Shown piece after piece: positions 57,273 to 63,368 of a stretch of 64,000 nt of DNA (within the stretch, counting starts at the first letter, position 1; each line of letters opens with the position of its first letter). The DNA lies in the NCBI RefSeq assembly GCF_022808715.1, contig NZ_JAKZKX010000009.1:1-64000 (forward strand), read 5' to 3'. Origin of the DNA: Fundidesulfovibrio agrisoli. GTDB lineage: Bacteria > Desulfobacterota > Desulfovibrionia > Desulfovibrionales > Desulfovibrionaceae. The notes under the pieces were generated by a model. That model searched no databases. It was given only the letters and a program-made list of their open reading frames with translations, and had not been told where the DNA came from. The position numbers were made by a program, and so were the translations under genes.

Positions 57273-58196
57273 ATGAAGATATTCCTTTCTTCTTTAAGTA
57301 TCCCCGTAATTAAGCGGCTGCACAAGATCAACCCGAACTTGAAGCCCAACGTTCTCGTCACCTTCTACGGACTCCAGCGTCCTAGGGACTACACCATTAC
57401 CTACAGGAGCATGATCAATGAGTTAATCCTTGACTGTGGCGCTTTCAGTATCAACAACGACAAGAAACTCAGCGTTCAGTCTCGCTTGATCGAAAGCGAC
57501 AAGCTATTCTTCAAATATCGAGACTATACGAAGATTGCGCAAGGCAGATACGACTTTTTGTTCAGTTTCGACGACGACTTTACTCCGAATGGCTTCACTC
57601 ACAACCTTACACGGTTAATGAGGCTTGAGGCTGACAACATCAAGGCGGTCCCTGTTATACATAATTTGCACAATAATGAGATCGAGTTCTTCATCAAATC
57701 AAGGCCCAAGTATCAGCTCGTTGCGATTGGCCAGTGCCAGGGTGACAATCGAAATGACCTCAGGGTGCTCTTCAATGCGGTGGACTCGCTCTACCGCAAT
57801 GGCATCAGGGTTCACCTGTTTGGCATGACGACCCCCAGCCTGATCAGCCACGTCCCGGCTTACTCTAGTGACTCGAAGGCTTGGGTGGATTACGCGACTC
57901 GGGGACGGGCGCTGTATCACAACACTGAAAGTGGCTTTCTCGACAAGGAGGAGCTGATTTACTTTCCCAACAAGCAGAACTTCGGTGACCCTGGGAATGC
58001 TGTCTACTACAAGGAATACAGACACATGGAAGCCTTTCTGGCACATATCAAATCCAAGCTGGACCTGGAGCTCGAAGACCTCATCGCAGCACAGACTCAG
58101 GCCATGTCTCTGAGCTTGGTCAACGTTCTCTACTTCATGGAGTTGGAGGAGCGGATTACGGAGGAAAATAGGTTGTTGGGCATTACTTTCCCGTAG
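57273..58196 (+). CDS. phage-type TGT/DpdA-like protein
   Basis: A 307-residue protein like the queuine-tRNA-ribosyltransferase-related proteins of phages: LILDCGAFSINND (active-site region), FLFSFDDDFTPNGF, and LVAIGQCQGDNRND with VHLFGMTTPSLISHVPAYSS then DSKAW near residue 200. Such proteins belong to a barrel family that can exchange a base in DNA (7-deazaguanine insertion) or tRNA. No preQ0-synthesis gene lies nearby, so function is uncertain. AGGAG precedes the ATG. Confidence 0.6.
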   Translation: MKIFLSSLSIPVIKRLHKINPNLKPNVLVTFYGLQRPRDYTITYRSMINELILDCGAFSINNDKKLSVQSRLIESDKLFFKYRDYTKIAQGRYDFLFSFDDDFTPNGFTHNLTRLMRLEADNIKAVPVIHNLHNNEIEFFIKSRPKYQLVAIGQCQGDNRNDLRVLFNAVDSLYRNGIRVHLFGMTTPSLISHVPAYSSDSKAWVDYATRGRALYHNTESGFLDKEELIYFPNKQNFGDPGNAVYYKEYRHMEAFLAHIKSKLDLELEDLIAAQTQAMSLSLVNVLYFMELEERITEENRLLGITFP

Positions 58197-58220
58197 AAGC
58201 TACGGACCAATCCACCATGG

Positions 58221-58252
58221 AAGGACCGGTGACGAGCCGGTCCTTTTCTTTT
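58221..58252 (+). terminator. terminator after the TGT-like gene
   Basis: Stem AAGGACCGG/CCGGTCCTT followed by TTCTTTT. Confidence 0.85.
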
Positions 58253-58269
58253 GCCCATGAAAACCGCGT

Positions 58270-58285
58270 GCGCAGGATCCTGCGC
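58270..58285. repeat. palindrome copy 6
   Basis: GCGCAGGATCCTGCGC, followed by AAAGAGTTTCGG. Confidence 0.9.
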
Positions 58286-58309
58286 AAAGAGTTTCGGCGG
58301 AATTGGCTT

Positions 58310-58345
58310 CCGAGATTTTTGACCCCTTCATAGAGATATTACCTC
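58310..58345 (+). promoter_or_regulatory. conserved box, copy 1
   Basis: CTTCATAGAGATATTACCTC, preceded by CCGAGATTTTT, upstream of the gene at 58369. Diverged copies lie at 60550-60569 and 60811-60843. Confidence 0.5.
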
Positions 58346-58368
58346 TTAAACCACAGGAGGTTATCTCA

Positions 58369-58776
58369 ATGTCAAAGAAAACTGCCGACCCCACCAAGAG
58401 GAAGCATTTCGAATCAAAGTTCGACGAAAAGACCCTCCGGGAGATGATCAACGCCGGAAGGACCGCTGACGAAATTCAGCAAGCCCTCGGCGTGGTCAGC
58501 AAGCAGAGCCTCAGGCAGCACGTCCTGAAGCTCATCACACGGGACCGCAAGGTCTACGAGGTGCCGGGACTCTATGTCCGAAACCTGAAAAGGCCCATGG
58601 TCAATTTCAAGGGCGAAGTCCGCCTCACAAGGAACATGCTGGACTTCCCTGGATCGACTTACGAGCCCAACGACCAGTTCGAGATCGAGATCGACAACGA
58701 GAAGATCGTTCTCACCAGGATCGTCGAGCAGGCGGATCAGCCCCTGGACTCACCCGAGCCCATCGAAAAGATGTGA
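58369..58776 (+). CDS. HTH protein with AbrB-like C-terminal strand pattern
   Basis: A 135-residue protein. The N terminus has a helix-turn-helix-like stretch (RTADEIQQALGVVSKQSLRQ); the C terminus VRLTRNMLDFPGSTYEPNDQ then FEIEIDNEKIVLTRI fits the swapped-hairpin AbrB/SpoVT fold. AGGAGG precedes the ATG. Probably a small regulator. Confidence 0.6.
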   Translation: MSKKTADPTKRKHFESKFDEKTLREMINAGRTADEIQQALGVVSKQSLRQHVLKLITRDRKVYEVPGLYVRNLKRPMVNFKGEVRLTRNMLDFPGSTYEPNDQFEIEIDNEKIVLTRIVEQADQPLDSPEPIEKM

Positions 58777-58783
58777 GGAGCCC

Positions 58784-58815
58784 GGTCACACCTGTCTTCA
58801 CAGGTAGGTGTGACC
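58784..58815 (+). terminator. hairpin after the AbrB-like gene
   Basis: Stem GGTCACACCT/AGGTGTGACC with a 12-nt loop, followed by ACTCTTCTT. Confidence 0.6.
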
Positions 58816-59050
58816 ACTCTTCTTGCGACATCGGCGTCCTCCAGCTTCTCTTTTATTTTGTGGGATGCGGGGAATTTACCCTGGTCCCTGTCGAACCCCA
58901 TCACTCATGAGCAAACGCCATGCGCCATCGTCGCTGTCCTTGGCCCTAGCTCCGTCACCTTATCACCTGGGATGGAATGGACCTCTTGCTGGCTCCCTGT
59001 CCTGAAACACCCAAGTCAATATAGATATACTTTGGGCAGAGGAGGGCTTT

Positions 59051-60151
59051 ATGACCAATAGAGAGCCTGCGAGGCGATTCATCAGTCATTTTGGCAAATG
59101 GATTATGAACTCGAAGAACAAGCATGAGAAGTACGCATATGCCATCAATGATGTCGATACATGGAGTGAAGCTCAATTCATACATCTACCCAAGAATGAA
59201 CTGCGATACATTGGCATTGACTTGGATTGGGAAGGTTCGGCAAGCATCTGGATTGATGAAGGCTTCCCTGAGCCAACCATCACCATCATTTCGCCCGAGA
59301 CCTCTCACTCGAAGCTCTTTTACGAGTTGGCGACGCCGGTGACGCTGCCGTTCGGGAACTTCGCTGGCAGAGCCAATCTGAAACCCTACCAATACTTTAA
59401 GTCCGTCAAGGCGGGGTTGACGTTGGCGATGGGAGGCGACCCTGGATACTCCGGCGGGACCATGAACAATCCGTTCTACAAAAATCCTCGGAAGGAAATC
59501 CTCGTCACTGAGGACGGCATCGTCGAGCGGAAATGGAAAGTCCATTGGGCAGACAGGACCTACGACTTGGACTACCTCGCCGAGTTTGCCAAGCCTGTCC
59601 CCAGGGACTTCAAGCATGATGGGCTCTTTGATGGCGCTGGCAGGGCGATGACCATGTTCCACCTGACCCGCACGGATGCCTACCGCGCCGTTCATGGCTG
59701 TGTGACTCAGGAGCAGTTTACCGAAAAGGTCCTGTCCATCGCCATGGACCACTGGCAAGTCCTTCGTCAAATTGTGAAGGATCATCCCCTGGAGGAGCGC
59801 GAAGCAGTAAACGTCGCCAACTCCGTCACCAAGTATGTTTGGCTTCACCGAAATGATGAATGGTTGAAAAGATTCAAATGGAATGTCGGAGCTTTACAGT
59901 ACTATCCCATCGACAAGGACGACGTTCCTGTCGACGACATCAAGCAAGAAATAGCTCGTCGCCAGTCGGCTGGAGCAAAGCATACGCATAGTATCAGGAC
60001 TGAGAAGACGGAAGAGCGTATCCGAATCGCCTGTGAAGAATTGAAGTCAGCGAATACGAAGGTAACTCGAAAGAATATTGCTTTGAAGGCAGGACTTGGA
60101 GTTTCTTCAATGTCGAAATACAAGGATATTATCAAAGAATATAAGCAATGA
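59051..60151 (+). CDS. ColE2-like plasmid replicase (Rep)
   Basis: A 366-residue replication initiator. The family core MGGDPGYSGGTMNNPFYKNP and the PriCT-like region (DGAGRAMTMFHLTRTDAYRAV, then helices) match Rep proteins of ColE2-type plasmids. The C terminus carries a helix-turn-helix (TRKNIALKAGLGVSSMSKY). GAGGAGG precedes the ATG. A second replication function in the element besides the prim-pol. Confidence 0.8.
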   Translation: MTNREPARRFISHFGKWIMNSKNKHEKYAYAINDVDTWSEAQFIHLPKNELRYIGIDLDWEGSASIWIDEGFPEPTITIISPETSHSKLFYELATPVTLPFGNFAGRANLKPYQYFKSVKAGLTLAMGGDPGYSGGTMNNPFYKNPRKEILVTEDGIVERKWKVHWADRTYDLDYLAEFAKPVPRDFKHDGLFDGAGRAMTMFHLTRTDAYRAVHGCVTQEQFTEKVLSIAMDHWQVLRQIVKDHPLEEREAVNVANSVTKYVWLHRNDEWLKRFKWNVGALQYYPIDKDDVPVDDIKQEIARRQSAGAKHTHSIRTEKTEERIRIACEELKSANTKVTRKNIALKAGLGVSSMSKYKDIIKEYKQ

Positions 60152-60421
60152 TTCGTATATAATAATATTAATAGAGAAATCATCTCTTTGTCCCCTGGAG
60201 ACTGCGAGAAGCCAATGCCCATAATTTCTAATATAGCATACGAGCATTTTTTGTGGGTCCTTGGTCCGTACGAGCCTAATGGATAATTCTTGTTTGTTTC
60301 TGCAACATCAATATCATCGTCATGGATTTTATATCTTTTGTTTATTGGTTCATAATTGGTGTCGAATAAAGAGGGCCAGGGATGACGACTGGCGACACAG
60401 GATAGAGCAAGAAGACAATGG

Positions 60422-60455
60422 CGGAGGGCTCCATATAGGGGCTCTCCGTCTTTTT
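60422..60455 (+). terminator. terminator after the replicase
   Basis: An 11-bp stem (CGGAGGGCTCC with GGGGCTCTCCG, two wobbles), loop ATATA, then TTTTT. It lies 270 bp after the replicase stop; I see no gene in between. Confidence 0.7.
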
Positions 60456-60549
60456 AGGTTTTAGGATAGTTCTTGTGCTGAGCAATATACGTTCAAAATG
60501 AATTCATGAGTTGTTTTTTGTCTGCAATTCTCTCTGATGTTTTGGGTTT

Positions 60550-60569
60550 CTTCATAAAGATATTACCTG
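60550..60569 (+). promoter_or_regulatory. conserved box, copy 2
   Basis: CTTCATAAAGATATTACCTG, just upstream of the 38-aa ORF. Confidence 0.45.
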
Positions 60570-60603
60570 TCAATGAAGATCAACCTTAACAAAGGAGAGT
60601 AGT

Positions 60604-60720
60604 ATGGTTCCAGCTTTACCTGTTCCGATAGGAATAATAATTGTTCAAATCATACGAAACGAGATTTTCAGAGAGGTGCTAAAAGCAGCGATCATCGTGA
60701 TAATACGAAAGAAGCTGTGA
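60604..60720 (+). CDS. 38-aa hydrophobic peptide
   Basis: Starts MVPALPVPIGIIIVQIIRNE and ends with a basic tail (IIVIIRKKL). AAAGGAG lies 7 nt before the ATG, and a terminator follows 14 nt after the stop, so it is a self-contained transcription unit. Could be a small membrane peptide or toxin; no antitoxin was identified. Confidence 0.5.
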   Translation: MVPALPVPIGIIIVQIIRNEIFREVLKAAIIVIIRKKL

Positions 60721-60734
60721 GGAGTATTTCGCGT

Positions 60735-60775
60735 GAAGAAGGTGCTCTTTATGGGGGCCTTCTTCTTGTTTTTAA
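60735..60775 (+). terminator. terminator after the 38-aa peptide
   Basis: Stem GAAGAAGG/CCTTCTTC with TTGTTTTT. Confidence 0.85.
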
Positions 60776-60810
60776 CTGCTATAGATAACGGCAAAATCCT
60801 TCGTCTCCTT

Positions 60811-60843
60811 CCGAGATTTTCGCCGCCTTCACAGAGATATTAA
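60811..60843 (+). promoter_or_regulatory. conserved box, copy 3
   Basis: CTTCACAGAGATATTA preceded by CCGAGATTTTCGCCGC, similar to the box before the AbrB-like gene. Confidence 0.45.
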
Positions 60844-60857
60844 ATCGTATCCTGCCC

Positions 60858-61010
60858 AATGTCCGTTTCTCCCGTAAAACGGACATTCAGGCCCATACCC
60901 TGAAAACGTCAAAGTATTTTGTCTGGTTACATGGGATTGCCCCTTGGGCATCCCCCGTCGTGCCATTTCAAAAGGATGATTCTACCATCCTGGAACTGAA
61001 AACGGACATT
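60858..61010. promoter_or_regulatory. inverted and direct repeats before the recombinase
   Basis: AATGTCCGTTT (60858) and AAACGGACATT (60877) form a perfect 11-bp inverted repeat, and AAAACGGACATT recurs at 60999-61010 next to the recombinase ribosome site. Likely operator or recombination sites. Confidence 0.55.
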
Positions 61011-61022
61011 CAAGGAGGGACC

Positions 61023-61583
61023 ATGCGAGTTGAACCTATTCGAGAGGAACAGCACGTGAAGGCAATCAAGAAATTGCTCAACGACAACCCAAGGGACAAG
61101 TTGCTTTTCATCCTTGGGATCAACTCAGGATTAAGAGTTCAAACGATCCTCACTGAGCTTTGTGTAAAGCACCTGCTTTATGCAAAGCTTGGCGACAGCA
61201 TCACCGTCAAGGAAAGAAAGACGGGGAAGACCAACGTCTTCGTTGTCAACAAGGAGATTAAAAAGGCGTTTGATGAATACTACAAAGACGCCAGCCCCGA
61301 CGAGAACCACTTCCTCTTCCGTAGCCGGAAGGGAAAGAACTATCCCCTGACGACTTTCCGAGTCACCCGGCTCGTGAAGGAATGGGGAGCGATGATCGGT
61401 CTGAAGCAGAACCTCGGAGCGCACTCGCTTCGAAAGACCTTCTGCTGGTTCCAGCGCATGAAATACGGAACCAGCTGGGAAGTCCTGAGTCGACGTCTCA
61501 ACCACAGCTCGCCCAGTATCACTCGGTGCTACCTCGGCATTACGGACGAATGCGTGGAAGAGATTCTGCATCACACTATATAA
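61023..61583 (+). CDS. small tyrosine recombinase
   Basis: A 186-residue catalytic domain: Arg in GINSGLRVQTIL, HxxR in HSLRKTF, second His in RRLNHSSPSI and Tyr in CYLGI. The N-terminal arm-binding domain is missing; length fits minimal phage recombinases. AAGGAGGG precedes the ATG. Distinct from the main integrase. Confidence 0.86.
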   Translation: MRVEPIREEQHVKAIKKLLNDNPRDKLLFILGINSGLRVQTILTELCVKHLLYAKLGDSITVKERKTGKTNVFVVNKEIKKAFDEYYKDASPDENHFLFRSRKGKNYPLTTFRVTRLVKEWGAMIGLKQNLGAHSLRKTFCWFQRMKYGTSWEVLSRRLNHSSPSITRCYLGITDECVEEILHHTI

Positions 61584-61589
61584 ACTAGG

Positions 61590-61609
61590 TGGGCCTCGAA
61601 AGAGGCCCA
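61590..61609 (+). terminator. hairpin after the small recombinase
   Basis: Stem TGGGCCTC/GAGGCCCA, GAAA loop. Confidence 0.7.
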
Positions 61610-61757
61610 TTGAAAACCATTTAGTTTTTGTAGATTGATCATGCAAAACTACAACTAGAAAAATTCAAGTTGCATGTTGAAATATAATTTTCGGTGTGCT
61701 ACAAAAGAAGTTGATCTTTAATTTGTGCACGGACTCGAAAAGTAAAAAGGAGGAGTC

Positions 61758-62132
61758 GTGTTTGATGCCATTGATGCGTTGGACAGCGAGCTCGGCCGAG
61801 CAATAACCCCTCAAGAACTCGCGAAAATGTTCGGGTTAAGCGTCAACACCGTTCGCAAATACCGCGAGCGGTGGGGCGGTGTGGAAGTAGCCCCAGGAAA
61901 ATTAAGGTTTTTTGAACGGAAGGTGCGGGAGGCTCTCAATGCCAGCATTGATAACCAAGTTCAATCCGCCGCGATGGCGGGGTGTCGTCACATTCAACGG
62001 GAAGCGAAAAGAAAAGTTGTTCCCGGACGGGTCCGAGAAAAGCAAGCGGGCAGCCGAAAAGTGGGAGGACAGGCAGCGCCGCATTATGAAGAAACCGACC
62101 CCGACCGCCACGGGCTCGCCGAAGCTGATTGA
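61758..62132 (+). CDS. putative excisionase (AlpA/Xis-like HTH)
   Basis: A 124-residue frame. The first 60 residues form a helix-turn-helix (TPQELAKMFGLSVNTVRKYR) followed by FFERKVREALNA. AAGGAGG lies before the GTG. The second half overlaps the integrase in another frame and reads as an out-of-frame shadow, so the real function sits in the first half. Location directly before the integrase is classic for excisionases. Confidence 0.6.
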   Translation: MFDAIDALDSELGRAITPQELAKMFGLSVNTVRKYRERWGGVEVAPGKLRFFERKVREALNASIDNQVQSAAMAGCRHIQREAKRKVVPGRVREKQAGSRKVGGQAAPHYEETDPDRHGLAEAD

Positions 62133-63048
62133 CCTGGCAAACTCCTATCTGGACTTCGTAAAAACCCGCCAAAGCAGGAAGACTTACGTTGAAAAGCAGG
62201 GGGTGTTGAAGCGGGCTCTCGGCCGTTTCGGGAGTGCCGCCGAATTGGACGACATCACCGTCCCTGAAGCCCTGAAGTTCCTGACCGACCAGTACAGGAA
62301 GCGCTCGGGATACGCGGCGAACAAGGAGCGCAAGGTTCTGATAAGTGCCTGGAATTGGGGGAGGAGGTACCTGCCGAACTTCCCCGAAGGCCAGTGTCCG
62401 TTTCAAACAATCGACCGCTTCCCCGAGAAGCGCCAACCCAGATATGTGCCCTCGGAGGAGGACTTCTGGAAAGTGTATGAAGTGGCCACGGGGCAGGACC
62501 GGGTCATGCTGCTGGTATTTCTCTTCCTGGCTGCTCGGCGGAGCGAAGTTTTCCGCCTCAAATGGACGGACATCGACTTCGCCGGGAACACTGTCACCCT
62601 TTGGACGCGGAAGCGCGCAGGAGGCGATTTAGAGGCCGATCCGGTGCCCATGGTGCAGCGGCTGAAGAAGGTCCTCATGGCGTGGTGGGAGCACAGGCCC
62701 ATCGTCTCCGAGTACGTGTTCGTGAACGTGGAGGAGCACGCGTTCTGCAAGGAATACCTCGGCCAGCCCTTCACCAACCGACAGCACTTGATGGAGCGCC
62801 TGTGCAAGAAAGCCGGCGTGAGGGAGTTCGGGTTTCATTCCATCCGCCACCTCACCGCGAGCATTCTTTATCAAGAGGGTCAGCCGGTTGCAGTGGCCCA
62901 AGCTGTTCTCAGGCATAAATCTCCGCAAACGACGACGAGGTACTTGCAAACCCTTGGATTTAAACAAACTCACGAAGCGATGGAGGCGGTGATGGGGCAG
63001 CGAGGTCCGGGGAAGGTGATCAGCATACAGAAAGCAGCCACCGAGTGA
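61939..63048 (+). CDS. int: tyrosine integrase of the island
   Basis: A 369-residue integrase. Arm-binding N terminus (RWRGVVTFNGKRKEKLF), core-binding domain (YLDFVKTRQSRKTYVEKQG), and catalytic domain with AARRSEVFRLKW, HSIRHLTAS, RHKSPQTTTRYLQTL (Tyr). Complete. GGAGG precedes the ATG. It ends 94 bp from the tRNA-Glu 3' end it uses as attachment site. Confidence 0.94.
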   Translation: MPALITKFNPPRWRGVVTFNGKRKEKLFPDGSEKSKRAAEKWEDRQRRIMKKPTPTATGSPKLIDLANSYLDFVKTRQSRKTYVEKQGVLKRALGRFGSAAELDDITVPEALKFLTDQYRKRSGYAANKERKVLISAWNWGRRYLPNFPEGQCPFQTIDRFPEKRQPRYVPSEEDFWKVYEVATGQDRVMLLVFLFLAARRSEVFRLKWTDIDFAGNTVTLWTRKRAGGDLEADPVPMVQRLKKVLMAWWEHRPIVSEYVFVNVEEHAFCKEYLGQPFTNRQHLMERLCKKAGVREFGFHSIRHLTASILYQEGQPVAVAQAVLRHKSPQTTTRYLQTLGFKQTHEAMEAVMGQRGPGKVISIQKAATE

Positions 63049-63101
63049 ACCGCAATACACGACTAGGGAAGTCGTAAATGTGGACTTCGTGTGGACAAAA
63101 G

Positions 63102-63134
63102 AAAAAGCGGGTTAGGAAATTGTCCTAACCCGCT
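63102..63134 (-). terminator. terminator of tRNA-Glu, element-supplied
   Basis: Stem AGCGGGTTAGGA/TCCTAACCCGCT; on the minus strand followed by TTTTTC. A diverged copy of the terminator at attL. Confidence 0.88.
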
Positions 63135-63141
63135 GAATTTC

Positions 63142-63186
63142 TTGGCGTCCCCAAGGGGATTTGAACCCCTGTTAGCGGCGTGAGAG
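63142..63186 (-). other. attR: 3' end of tRNA-Glu
   Basis: The right-hand copy of the 45-bp repeat, embedded in the intact tRNA; element sequence restored the 3' end. Confidence 0.9.
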
Positions 63187-63218
63187 GCCGTCGTCCTAGG
63201 CCACTAGACGATGGGGAC
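63143..63218 (-). tRNA. gltX-independent tRNA-Glu: tRNA-Glu(CTC), island attachment site
   Basis: A 76-nt tRNA with encoded CCA. Acceptor GTCCCCA/TGGGGAC, D arm GTCT/GGAC, anticodon loop CTCTCAC (anticodon CTC), T arm AGGGG-TTCAAAT-CCCCT. The 3' 45 bp are duplicated at attL. Confidence 0.96.
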
Positions 63219-63224
63219 GCGCTA

Positions 63225-63300
63225 TGGTGGGCCGTGCAGGATTCGAACCTGCGGCTCTCTGCTTAAAAGGCAGGTACTCTACCGACTGAGTTAACGGCCC
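63225..63300 (-). tRNA. tRNA-Lys(TTT)
   Basis: A 76-nt tRNA with CCA. Acceptor GGGCCGT/ACGGCCC, anticodon loop CTTTTAA (anticodon TTT), T arm GCAGG-TTCGAAT-CCTGC. Cotranscribed with tRNA-Glu (6 bp apart). Confidence 0.97.
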
Positions 63301-63320
63301 TTCCGCCCAAGCGGAGAAAC

Positions 63321-63349
63321 CGTTTATCCGCACGGCCTCGCGCTGTCAA
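63321..63349 (-). promoter_or_regulatory. promoter of the tRNA-Lys/Glu unit
   Basis: On the minus strand: TTGACA, 17-bp spacer, TAAACG, about 20 bp before tRNA-Lys. Confidence 0.65.
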
Positions 63350-63368
63350 GGAAAAGTCCTCTACGTGT

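Larger units (their letters stand above)
28914..63186. mobile_element. tRNA-Glu genomic island, two elements in tandem
   Basis: About 34.3 kb between duplicated tRNA-Glu ends. A third partial att (33881-33909) in a 319-bp module repeated at the left end divides it into a 5-kb left element without integrase and a 29-kb right element with integrase, excisionase candidate, replication genes and a restriction-like operon. Base composition and codon use are more AT-rich than the backbone for much of its length. No capsid, tail, relaxase or type IV secretion gene is seen. Confidence 0.88.

Noticed and set aside
60320..60390. 15-residue peptide MDFISFVYWFIIGVE
   Set aside because: Too short and lacking a ribosome site.
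28914..63186. Complete prophage or conjugative element
   Set aside because: No capsid, portal, terminase, tail, relaxase or type IV secretion genes are seen; the flagellin and replication genes do not make it one.
28914..63186. CRISPR array
   Set aside because: Repeats found are palindromes, att modules and propeller codons; no regular repeat-spacer pattern occurs.
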